Shown here: piece by piece, positions 21,480-31,139 of the stretch
How the letters are laid out: the number at the start of each line of letters is the position of its first letter
How positions within the stretch are numbered: position 1 is the first letter of the stretch
Source: Toxonevra muliebris
Taxonomy: Eukaryota > Arthropoda > Insecta > Diptera > Pallopteridae
Reading direction: 5' to 3'
Assembly (NCBI GenBank): GCA_963691655.1
Contig: OY829329.1
Location: 54,697,408 to 54,761,407, forward strand
Length of the DNA: 64,000 bases
Notes under the pieces: generated by a model
The model's input: only the letters and a program-made list of their open reading frames with translations
What the model was told of the DNA's origin: nothing
The model's database searches: none
Program-made: the position numbers and the translations under genes

Positions 21480-21487
21480 GTGCATAG

Positions 21488-22241
21488 CAGGGCCGTAGCC
21501 AGAAATTTTTTTTCGGGGGGTTTTCATTCGAAGAAAATATTCATAAATAATTTTTATCAAACTGATTTTGAAATACAATAAATTAAATCAATGATACATT
21601 TGATGGACCCTACAAAATTAAAATTTTAGGAAAAATTTTCCGATTTTTTTTTTAATCTTAACCTCAAAAAAATGGCCAAAAGTGACAAAAAAATTCCCAA
21701 AATAATCAAATTAAATTTTTTCAAATAAATATTATTCAATGTGCATTCTAGTGCATTTTTTTATCGTGAAGGATATAATATCATTAACTCATTGACTTCC
21801 CACTACTGATGATGTACCCAACCTCAAAAAAATTACCAAAAATTGTAGAGGTTAATTTTTTTCAAATGATCATTATTGGGAATTTGAACCCGGATGAGGT
21901 TGGCTTATATTCCCTAAATTCATGAAGTCACAGCATGAACAGAGATTTTTCTAGTCGTGGTGCTCTGAGCAATAATGCGTTAAAAAATTAATTTTAAGAA
22001 GGGTTTGCTAATAAGATGGAGTTTTTGCGAAAGAATTTTTCACGTTGAACACGAATCTGAGGTCAAAAACTTCTCATCACGTCACGTTTAAGGAAAAAAT
22101 GGGGTTCAAGCAAGTCTTATTTTACAAGGATCCGATAATTTTTTCTATTTTTTATTTATTTTTAAACTTTTCAAACTGATTCAGGACGAAACTTTAAATC
22201 AAAAACAGTTACTGACCTAGAAAAACTTAAATATGGCCTTG
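21488..22241. mobile_element. Non-autonomous hAT-type element (CARGGCCGTA ends), copy 1
   Basis: Left end CAGGGCCGTAGCC and right end ATATGGCCTTG are inverted, flanked by perfect 8-bp duplications GTGCATAG (21480-21487 and 22242-22249). The 754-bp interior is shared with copy 2 at 61610-62531 (for example TTCATTCGAAGAAAAT and ACCTAGAAAAACT). No transposase frame. Confidence 0.9.
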
Positions 22242-22771
22242 GTGCATAGTGTTAAATTTATGCATGTTCGGCTTTCCCACTTTTGTCAAGTCGCTTCTGC
22301 TGGTCCATAACCCTACTAATTGTAGCGATAGAATAGACAGCAATGCAAAAAGCATGTGTCGAATCTAATAAACACTTTCAAGTTGAATCGAATATGTAGT
22401 TATAAGGTTTATTAATAATGTACAAATATCCATAAAAGTATCCCACACCGAAAAAAATATGCGGAGTTAATACAACATTTTCTGTAAATTAATATAACTT
22501 TTGCGGAGTTAATACTACTTTTACGCAAACAACACCGAAAAGAGTTGTTTGAAGTTTTTTTGAGTTGATTCAACTCTTTTTGTGGTTATAATAACTTTTT
22601 GTCAGTGTCAGAATGACTTTGAAGGCAATTTCAAATTAACTCTGCAGTTTCAATCAATATGTGTTCGATTAACTCTGAAAATGGTTAATATAACCATGGA
22701 AAAGGTAAATCAATCAACTTTTTTCTGAGTAAATATAACTCATTTTCAAAGGTTCTATAAAAATCTACTAT

Positions 22772-23823
22772 TGGCCCTTAATTACGAACTGCGTTCGATC
22801 TTCGACTGTAGTTGAATGACCTGATCGAACGAATTTGAGTTTGGTATTATGACGTGCTTTCGACAGAGAATATCGTTATTGTGAATTTCGCTAATTTTGG
22901 CTTGTTCACGATAGTATATTTCTATCAGCTGATCGTCATTTTGAAAAATAAATACGATTTGTTTAAAAATAAAGTAGAAAAAATAAGAACAAAATAGTTA
23001 TGACTACAACGAAATAATGGTTCAACGATTCATCGGAAGAGGATGAGAGCTAGATGTAACTGGCCAGAAGTAGAAAACGATTAAGTGCAGCCTTTCGAAA
23101 AAGCTTTGGCATCTACAAAATTCGTGTACAGATTTCTACAGAACTTTCGACTGTCCAAGGAGGCGTTTGTGGACTTGATGACTACTATAGATGAACTGCT
23201 CAAGCAATGCACATGAGCAAGATCAATTCCAAACATATTAAAATTGGCAACAGTTCTGCGATTTTGTGCTCAGAGGTCACTCCATCTAAGCATTAGGAAT
23301 GAGAATACTCTTGGATTTGCCAACTCACGGTGTCTGTGGTATTATCAGAGGTTTTAGATGTCCTGAAAAATTGTATTTGCCAAAGATGTGTAAAATTCAA
23401 ATATACAAACAAAAGTATATTTTGCTAATAAAAGCGGAATGCCGGGAATTATTGGTTGGTCCTAAATCATTTAGTTCTTTCTTCGTCGCTTTGCTTTCTT
23501 TGTTGGTTTCCAACAATGACACAAGTTTCTATAACTGCAATGTGTTGCTCGCCACTTTAAACCTGCAAAAAATTTACAAAAATTGTTTAAAATTAGTTTT
23601 TAGTCCTCAAAAAGCAAAAGGAAATAGCAAAATACTTAAATTTTTAATCATTATCACTCAACATGCACCGTATCGAAAGCAAAATTGCGTTCGACAGAAA
23701 ATTCGATCCGCAACGAAAATTTCGACAGGGTTGCACTGCTCATAATACGAATTTTACATTCGATATTCGATCTTCGATAACCAGCGAAGATTGAACGTCG
23801 AAAGTAGCTCATAATAAGGGCCA
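22772..23823 (+). mobile_element. PIF/Harbinger-type transposon remnant
   Basis: Inverted ends TGGCCCTTAATTACGAACT / TGGCCCTTATTATGAGCT, flanked by TAT and TAA, close to the 3-bp TWA target of this superfamily. The + strand retains a transposase N-terminal portion in broken frames: FVYRFLQNFRLSKEAFVDLM, then ILKLATVLRFCAQRSLHLSI, then KSGMPGIIG, after which the DDE core is gone. Length is 1,052 bp against about 3 kb for a complete element. Confidence 0.75.
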
Positions 23824-24147
23824 TAAACGGTCATAAACGGAGTCAACTGTACTCCGAAACAAAGTTTAAAATAAATCAACTTTTCCCAAAATGTAAGATT
23901 CACTCTGAACGGAATCAATTGTACTCTTTTTTTCCTAAAGTACGGAGAGAAGAACGGGAATTTTTTGTAACTCTAGAATATGGACGATGTGTACTATACA
24001 GTGGTTACATTGAATTCTGAAGTGGATATATTCTGTACAAGAATCAAATATTTTTAAATGTTATACATGTACATCCGTAATATGTGTCTATAAATATTTA
24101 TTATATTTTATAATAATAAAAAACTAATAAAAACTAAATTGTGTATT

Positions 24148-24327
24148 AACGAACACAAGGCAGAAGTGAAACTTCTTGTGAACTAAACGAAACACAAGGA
24201 AATAACAAGCAAATAAAATTTTTCAATCGCTAAATTTTTTACTTCATTGGCTTGTGTTTTTGGTATTTCATTTGCTTGTGTTTCGTTTAGTTCACCAGAA
24301 GTTCCACTTCTGCCTTGTGTTCGTTTA
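24148..24327. repeat. Hairpin MITE-like repeat
   Basis: Left arm AACGAACACAAGGCAGAAGT and onward to AAACGAAACACAAG is mirrored at 24262-24326 (TTCGTTTAGTTCACCAGAAG...CCTTGTGTTCGT). The loop is AT-rich and about 50 bp long. Confidence 0.65.
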
Positions 24328-25209
24328 AACACAACCAATTTTTTTTTTGTGGATTAATGCTAGAACAAAAATTGCAACTCTGTACCGGTAATGTCGATGA
24401 CAATTGTAGACGAACTCTTTTTGTGTGCGACATCTTCATGTAATTCCTTGGACATTTGCGCCATCTGTATTGCTGTCATAAACTTTAAGATGGCGACGCT
24501 ACATATTGTTCTTTCTGCCATAGGCGTGTGTGTGTGTAATTAATATGTTATATTGAATTAAAACTATTTATGAATCGTTTATTTTATAGTTTGCTCCTGA
24601 ATTCAGTTACGGAATATTAATATTTAGTCCTTCATGCGCGACGTCACATCCGGTTGGTTTTACTCTAGGACAAGAGAAAAGAAGTTTCACTTCAAAACAT
24701 AAAAACCGAACTTTTTTTAAATTTTGGTTCAAGAATTTAATTTGTTAGTCGAACTCTTTTAAGGGTTGGGACTTTATTCTAGTCTGAGTTAGACCAACTC
24801 TTTTCAATGTTGCCTGAAGAATTTCACGTATTTTAATGTACTCTTTTGAAGGTTGAGGTAACATTTTGCCGAGTTCATTCAACTCCTAGTCGGAGTTCAA
24901 CTAACTCTTTTTACATTTAGTTCAAGAACTTCAAGTGGTTAATTAAACTCTTTTGAGGGTTGAATCAACATATTACGGAGTTGGTATAACTTTTTTATTA
25001 TCAGCTACTTTAAGAATTTATATTCTTAATATAACTCCTTATCGGAGTTAATATGACTCCTCAAAAGTATAACTCACTCTTCGGAGTTGAATATACTCCG
25101 TCGGGGTAAGGATTACTCTTTTCTGGTTTGGCTAAAAACCATTAACGAAAAGAGTTAATATTACCACAAAAATTGTGGTATTTACTCCGCAGTTTTTTGA
25201 GTGTATGAA

Positions 25210-25475
25210 CTTTGCTACACTTAGAGAAAAATCCTAATAAAAGTATATGACTAGAAATTTACGAATATTAAAACAACAATCTTAAGCTGAAGCTATTTTC
25301 GCTTCTCAACTAAATAATTTCAAGATATCCTAAAATTTCATCATAAATTTCTAAAATAAAGCTAAGCTTATATTGCTTAGCTTTTTCGGAACAGAAAAAT
25401 ATAAATACCGTAATATAAAAACCTCAAATGTAATAATACACGAAGCTTATGTTTTAGAATTTTGGAATATTTTTC
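25210..25475. other. 3' flank of cluster member 4, no gene
   Basis: AT-rich. Near 25450 the AATTTTGGAATA-type sequence matches the 3' flanks of members 2 and 3. Confidence 0.5.
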
Positions 25476-25552
25476 TTTATTACAGTTTCTTAATGTAATT
25501 TAGTCTCTAAAATCCTTTGTCCCTTCATTTTGTTTTCCTTTTTCTGTTTCGA

Positions 25553-25771
25553 TTAATAATGGCCACCTCCCCTACCTCGTGTATTTGAATTGGCATTAGC
25601 ATTTGCAATGGCACTTGCAGCTGCATTAGCACCATCACCTCCATGTCCATTAGCTTCAGCATTTGCATTAGCTATAGCGCTTGCGCCACTATTTCCACCG
25701 CGTCCTTCAGGTATAGCGACCACTGCGTACAGCGCCACCAGTAAAACGAAAAAGAAAGTAAAGAATTTCAT
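25553..25771 (-). CDS. Small secreted Gly/Ala/Asn-rich peptide (cluster member 4)
   Basis: A 72-residue precursor: MKFFTFFFVLLVALYAVVAIP signal, EGRGGNSG, ASAIANANAEANGHGG, ASAIANANANSNTRGRGG and HY at the end. The signal region has a few substitutions (Thr at position 5, Tyr in SAVAA). The start is the conserved MKFF codon, first ATG after the predicted start site at about 25803. TATAAAAAG is at 25827-25835, initiator TTAGTT (one change from TCAGTT) at 25800-25805, AATAAA (minus) at 25476-25481. The upstream doubled motif survives only as AAATGGATCGATTG near 25877. The function is unknown, as for the other members. Confidence 0.84.
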   Translation of the reverse strand: MKFFTFFFVLLVALYAVVAIPEGRGGNSGASAIANANAEANGHGGDGANAAASAIANANANSNTRGRGGGHY

Positions 25772-25799
25772 TATGTTGAATGTGTTGTTTCCAAAATTG

Positions 25800-25835
25800 A
25801 ACTAATTTTAAAATTGCGATTGTGTTCTTTTTATA
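25800..25835 (-). promoter_or_regulatory. TATA/initiator core promoter of cluster member 4
   Basis: TATAAAAAG followed after 32 bp by TTAGTT. A weaker initiator than the paralogs may lower expression; this is an inference. Confidence 0.65.
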
Positions 25836-25999
25836 CCGAAAATCAAATCCACTGACATTGATATAAAGTTTATAGTAAATGGATCGATTGTGAGTTCCAC
25901 TAAATGTGTTAATTAAAACAATTACCATTATTTTGATAATTTTGTTTATTTTTTATTTTTATATTTTTATTTTATATTTTTATTTTAGTAGTAAAGTAT

Positions 26000-26600
26000 T
26001 AGTAACACTGTCTATTATTAAAGTCAACGAATGAGGAAGGGCGGGGAGGGGAAGATTATATTAAAGAAATTGGATAACTTTCTGAAAAAACACACCGCCC
26101 AAAACAATTGCTCCGAAGACACGTAAACTGATACGTCATAATAAAGTGTTTCAGTTTAACGAATGTCCAGCGTCGTATGTAATATTGAGTAATATAAGAA
26201 GCTTAATACATTTTGTAATATGTTAAATAATCTATTAAACAAAAATCTAATCAAAACATAAGATTTAATAAAAACCTAAATGCAGTTACACAAGAAAGTA
26301 GGACTACGAAAACACATAGAGATTCCGTCCCGATGGTCTTCATGAAATGGTCAAATAGGGTAGCTTGAGGCAAGTGAAAATCGTATTGTTAGGGATGGGG
26401 GTATTCCTTATATTAATTCATACAATTTTGACTGAGGCTGTGAAACCATCCTCTTCCTGAAACCATCCTCTTCGAACATCGGTATTGCAATTTTTTATCA
26501 GCTTAGTGGTTTTGCCATTACCTACCAAGATATGTGCTTGTACACATTCTTATAATTTTCATACACTTCATTTTGATAGTGAAGACAGACAGCTATGAGA
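26000..26600. other. Intergenic DNA, no gene
   Basis: Contains a CCATCCTCTTC direct duplication at about 26450-26475. Nothing else is recognised before the tRNA-like sequence. Confidence 0.45.
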
Positions 26601-26611
26601 ATTAAACATCA

Positions 26612-26684
26612 GGCGAAGACGGGAATCGAACCCGAACCTTCCGGATGAAAGCAAAGTGCACTAACCACTTGACTATCGGAGTCG
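26612..26684 (-). pseudogene. tRNA-Glu-like sequence (tRNA pseudogene or SINE head)
   Basis: On the minus strand a 73-nt stretch has an A-box-like ATAGTCAAGTGGTTAGTG, an anticodon-loop-like CTTTCAT that would place TTC in the anticodon (Glu), and a perfect B box GGTTCGATTCC within CGGGTTCGATTCCCG. The acceptor ends do not pair (CGACTCC versus CTTCGCC) and the anticodon stem has mismatches, so it should not be a working tRNA. It is either a decayed tRNA-Glu gene or the pol III promoter of a tRNA-derived SINE. Confidence 0.6.
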
Positions 26685-27194
26685 TCGAATAATGAAGATA
26701 ATAAATAATTCTATTTCAGATATCCAAATTTGAGTGTTGGAAATAGTTATGGCAAAAATCAAATTGCAAGTGTATTCAAGAAGTCTGTTAACCTAACTCA
26801 AAATTTATTTGTATTATATGAAGTTAGTCTACTAGAATTTCAAAATATCATCCATGCATCGTCGCGAAAAAAAAGTGATGTTGTTACTGTGTTATCAAAC
26901 TTCGTTTCAATATTTTCTTTTTATTCGACTCGGGGCCAGTGAGCTTTATTGCTCTGTGAACCGGCCCTGCACAAGTGTGTAATTATTTTCCCTACTTTTA
27001 TGCTGAATATAATTTTTTCTAAATTTAATGTTTTCTTCATTTACTTCAAGCCTAAAAGTATTCAACAAATGCTTACCAAACCGCAAATATAAACTTAAAA
27101 TTCATTCACAGTTAAACGGCATGACTCGCCGCTATACGACTGCAGCGGCAAAGAATTCATAAAGGTAAATTAAGTTCAAATTTACCGACCACAA

Positions 27195-27330
27195 TATGGC
27201 CCGGACTTAACCATAGCGATTCGGAATTTCGGCTATGGCGTATCGCTCCGGGAAGTGCAGAAGATCATTGATCGATATCTAACGGCAAGGAATGAACCAA
27301 TAGAAACGTTAATTGAATTATTTAATACAT
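27195..27330 (+). pseudogene. Possible DDE (pogo/Jerky-like) transposase N-terminal fragment
   Basis: A + strand frame reads AIRNFGYGVSLREVQKIIDR and continues into YLTARNEPIETLIELFNT before a stop. The GVSLREVQ...IIDRYL pattern recalls the helix-turn-helix part of CENP-B/Jerky-type transposases. It is short and lacks any downstream domain; the resemblance is from memory of the pattern and weak. Confidence 0.25.
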
Positions 27331-27501
27331 AAAATTATTTGCCAGAAGATTTCTATCTATCAGTCAGTGTTTGTCGAAAATAATTGCAACCTGCTAGGGC
27401 ATGACCTTTCACTTTTTTTACTTCCATTCACTTGCAATCAAATTAGAAAACTCTGTTGACATTTTTTTTTCTACAATACTATATTTTATTAATTTAAATA
27501 C

Positions 27502-27765
27502 TTAATAATTATAATCTCCTTCTGCATTAGAATTCGCATTTGCTTCGGCATTAGCTACAGCATTTGCTGCACCGTCACCACCACCTTCAGCATTGGCATT
27601 TGCAACCGCACTTGCTTCAGCATCTGCATCACCATCCCCATTAGCATTAGCATTTGCTAAAGCGCTAGCATGGGCATTTGAACTATCACCGCCATGATGG
27701 TGGGGAACTGCCGCTACTATCAACAGCGCCACTAGTAAAACGAATAGGAAAGCAAAAAATTTCAT
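27502..27765 (-). CDS. Small secreted acidic Ala/Asn-rich peptide (cluster member 5)
   Basis: An 87-residue precursor: MKFFAFLFVLLVALLIVAAVP signal, HHHGGDSS, then four Ala-Asn blocks (ASALANANAN; ASAVANANAE; AANAVANAEANANS) separated by GDGDADAE and GGGDG, ending EGDYNY. Unlike the basic paralogs it is rich in Asp/Glu, so its charge is reversed. The MKFF start is preferred over an ATG seven codons upstream, which sits about 10 nt from the predicted start site. TATAAAAAG is at 27821-27829, TCAGTT at 27793-27798, AATAAA (minus) at 27485-27490. The N-terminal HHH could bind metal, but that is speculation. Function unknown. Confidence 0.85.
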   Translation of the reverse strand: MKFFAFLFVLLVALLIVAAVPHHHGGDSSNAHASALANANANGDGDADAEASAVANANAEGGGDGAANAVANAEANANSNAEGDYNY

Positions 27766-27792
27766 TGTTTTTGAGTGACGATTCAAAAGTTG

Positions 27793-27829
27793 AACTGATT
27801 TTAAAAATTATTTATGCGCTCTTTTTATA
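27793..27829 (-). promoter_or_regulatory. TATA/initiator core promoter of cluster member 5
   Basis: Family spacing of 33 bp. The doubled motif AACTGGATGGACTGGATGG lies at 27896-27914, about 100-118 bp upstream of the start. Confidence 0.72.
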
Positions 27830-27929
27830 CGAAAAAAAAATTCGCATGTATTAAACAAACAGCAATTACAACAATATCGTAATAAATTTGATAGAAACTG
27901 GATGGACTGGATGGTTTCAACTTTATAAG

Positions 27930-30700
27930 CTAATTAGAATATTATAATCACTTCAGACATTTGCCTTTAATTTAATAACTTTAATATTTTACTGATTCAC
28001 AAGGTCTCATAAAGTCGTATGTCGTGAACACCCCTTTATAATTTTATGTGTAGGCAGCAATCGGATCAATCTTGACTGGTTATTGATGGACAATGTTCCT
28101 ATACTTACATATGCTGGTCATTTACCAGATGAACGTAAATTACAAACTAATGCTAACGCAACTTTGATCAGTTTTCGTCTAATTTATACCTATACCGAAT
28201 CAATTTAAGTGTGAGTATTGGGATCGACATCCATGATGGAAAATTTAAATTTTTAAAAGATGATTCCTAAATAACTTTATGCATTAAGTCCTAATTTGAT
28301 AGCACATTTATCACGTCAACATGTTGAGAAATCTTAATCCAAAAGTGCTAAAAAGCCAAGTTTGGTCATTTTCTATCAACTACAAAACTTCAAAGAAATT
28401 ATCTATAATTTTTACATTAGTTTTAGAATAAAATAATTTTTTCACCTTTTGAAATTTCGAACTAAACATTTATAGCGTGATAAATTCCAAAAACTATTCG
28501 AAATGACTGTACTTTGTACTGGTCTCCACTTTTAGGTTAAAATTTCGCGTAATTCCAGTGTAAGATTCCGGTTCAAAACACGTCCCAAGGGCAAAACATT
28601 ACATAGGAAATCGCTTTTTGTTCTTGTTCATCTAAAACCTTGCTGATATTTTGGAATTTGACAGTGTTGGAATGTTGGGGGCCATCCCTTGACCTATACG
28701 AGTTCAACGATAGTTGTGTAAATGTATTTTGAATCATTGTCGTGGCTGAAATTTCGCTTTTTTCAGATCTAAATGCAGTGTAACGTTTACATTGTTAATC
28801 ATTGAAATAAATGGATTTTTGATATTGAGATATTATGGTATAAAAGTCTGCGCCACTGATTTATGATTATTACACATGAATGTGAATCTTTGAAGAATAT
28901 GCGTAGAAAATTCATTCTTTTTTAATTGGTTTTCGGGTTTTTATCAATTTGTTTACAAAAATATTTATAAAAAACTTGTAGTGTTCTTAATTTTTCTACG
29001 AGAACTTTCACGGTTGTCACAAGCCAATTTCTGATTGTTTCAAATAAATTGACTATTAACAAATATATTTGTAAAATGTAGCATAATATTTCATGCATGG
29101 CGTTGAATACCAGTTGTATTGTTTATAGACTAGGGCGCATGCTCGTCTCGTTGTACAACATGTGCGAAAGTGTTTATCAAAGTTTGCTTATAGAATACAC
29201 ACATGTTGTATTGCCTTTTTCGCTCATTTCCGTTGTTTAACTCCCCATTACTCTATGTGTTTTCTTATTTTTGAGACTTTTTTTCGGGATTTTTCTTAAA
29301 ACGCATATTATTTGGATGTTCCAAGTATGGAAGTAGAATCGTAATGATCAAGTAGGCTTATCATCCCTCATATAGAAAACAAAACGGCATAATGTAAATC
29401 TAAAGTTTCTCTTTTCCACTCAAGCAAAAGTTAGTTTAATGCAATTATAGATTAGATTGGGGATCCGCTCTTCTCCTAGAAACACAATAACGAAGTTAGG
29501 ATAACCAAAGTTTCACTTCTTCTTACTTATTTCTTTTAATCTTAGCAGTACTGAAGGCATCAATGACGGAAAATCGCTTGCGGTTTCTGGCTGTTGTTTC
29601 AGGTCCTTCTAACTTTTACCTAGTTCACTACATAGTTTCTGGCTCTACCCTTCTTCCCTACCAGAGGATTCCTAGCAATGCTGTTGCGGTGTAAACACTG
29701 GCTCTCAGCTTCCAAGAACGGACAAAGTCCAGGCACACCCGGGCAATGTTTCAGAAAGTGAACGAATCTGTATCTTGTAAGACCGAAGCCAATTTGTACT
29801 AGTCTGAAGTAGTATTGAATGAGAACGGTGTTAGCTTCTTGAAATCGCACTAGCGATTCCAGTATGGAAATAATGGCGGATGAGCCCACAAACGTTTAGC
29901 ACAGCTCTCTCAAGCAGTATGCTTGAAACATGATTTGGCAACCCTATCGCCAGGAAAAGGAGGAAAGGTTGACGGTTTGAACTTTAAACATGTTTTTTTT
30001 TTCTTTGGACAATGGAAGTATATAATACGTAGCTTCTAAAAACAAGAGGGTGGCGCTTTTACTTTTACTTACTACTGAGCAATGATTAAAATTTATGAGA
30101 CATTCATAAGCAAGGAAGGAGGTTTTATTCCTAAAAGTTCGCTCTACTCTCCTCCTCACTTTTTAACATATGGTAGTTGATGTCGCTATAACTATACTTT
30201 TGCTCAGCCAACTCTTAAGATAGGAATTCTAGAAGGCGTCCACCACAAAAACAAAATACATTAGTTTTCGCTTGTAACGTACCCAATTAAATCTAAATTT
30301 CGGATAAGGTAAACCAATTGAATAAGTATCAATCTAGTTTCAGAGGAATCATAGTCTGAAAAATAGTCTGACCAACTGATGTCATTTGCCAATATGAAAC
30401 TCGAGATACCCATTTCCAAAGATACCAACTGTGAGACTCGAGATTCCAGATCATCTAGAATCCTCTCTTATTCAAAATTTCTGACTATAAGTTGAACTCA
30501 AGCGATTAAGATTTTTCTATCAATGCAAATGCATGCATGAAAATATTTATATTTAATTTTTTTGACTGAATTATGTAAATAGATAGTTAAAGCGGCGTTC
30601 CAAATATCATAGGAACAAAGAAAGAAATATTTTCTATTTCTCTAGAATTTTTTTTTTTTACAAAAACTACAAAGTAAAAATTCATTCAATGTTTTTTAAA
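27930..30700. other. Intergenic DNA, no gene supported
   Basis: Frames of 70-90 codons here are shadows or chance. The only pattern is TGTGAGACTCGAGATTCCAGATC-type sequence near 30390-30500, a diverged relative of the repeats at 34.9-35.2 kb. Confidence 0.5.
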
Positions 30701-30756
30701 CTATATTTTTTTATTTAACAATACGTATTCTTCGTTGATATAGAAAATTCTTATCA

Positions 30757-31029
30757 CTACCAGCCATTACCACCACCATAACCTTCAGCGTTAGCGACAG
30801 CACTTGCTGAAGCCATGGCTGAGCCGCCGCCACCGCCGCCACCATAAGGATTATATCCGCCACCGCCACCATAAGGATTATATCCGCCACCGCCACCATA
30901 AGGACCATATCCGCCGCCGCCACCATAACCTGGATATCCCCCACCACCATAGCCGCGTCTATGTGGGTTACCCTGGACCATGGCAGTTAAGGTTACAAAC
31001 AAAATGAGCAGGCAAGCAAAGTATTTCAT
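30757..31029 (-). CDS. Secreted Gly/Tyr-rich peptide, divergent cluster relative (member 6)
   Basis: A 90-residue precursor: signal peptide MKYFACLLILFVTLTAMVQG, NPHRRGYGGGGYPGYGG, then three tandem units of the form YGGGGGYNPYGG, a Gly run, SAMASASAVANAEG and a GGGNGW end. The leader keeps MK-FA-L-FV-LTA spacing and the ASAVANAE block matches the MKFF peptides, while the Tyr-Gly repeats are new. TATA (TATAAAAAG) is at 31120-31128, TCAGTT at 31091-31096, 34 bp apart; the 5'UTR is about 65 nt; AATAAA (minus) is at 30710-30715. Tyr-Gly repeats occur in sclerotised or cross-linked cuticle and eggshell proteins, so a structural secreted role is the best guess. Confidence 0.85.
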   Translation of the reverse strand: MKYFACLLILFVTLTAMVQGNPHRRGYGGGGYPGYGGGGGYGPYGGGGGYNPYGGGGGYNPYGGGGGGGSAMASASAVANAEGYGGGNGW

Positions 31030-31090
31030 CGTTGTAGTGTTATTTGTGACTGTGACTTTTTTGATGTAATTTCTTTAGTAAATCAATTGA

Positions 31091-31128
31091 AACTGATATT
31101 GAGTTTTGGTAATGCCTGCCTTTTTATA
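31091..31128 (-). promoter_or_regulatory. TATA/initiator core promoter of member 6
   Basis: The same TATAAAAAG and TCAGTT words as the MKFF cluster support common origin. The doubled AACTGGAT motif was not found upstream. Confidence 0.65.
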
Positions 31129-31139
31129 TGTTTTTGAAA

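Larger units (their letters stand above)
22446..25203. mobile_element. GAGTT/AACTC-rich DNA element with nested Harbinger
   Basis: Left CACCGAAAAAAATATGCGGA and right (reverse complement) CACTCAAAAAACTGCGGAG are inverted ends. Both outer regions of several hundred bp are filled with GCGGAGTTAATA/GTTGAATC and AACTCTTTT motifs. No target duplication is certain. The middle contains a PIF/Harbinger remnant (22772-23823) and a hairpin (24148-24327). No transposase of its own is recognised, so the superfamily is open. Confidence 0.55.

Noticed and set aside
29620..29889. 89-codon minus frame with HCPGVPGLCPFLEAE
   Set aside because: It vaguely resembles the Cys-rich tail of a LINE but has no supporting neighbouring domain, so it is left unassigned.
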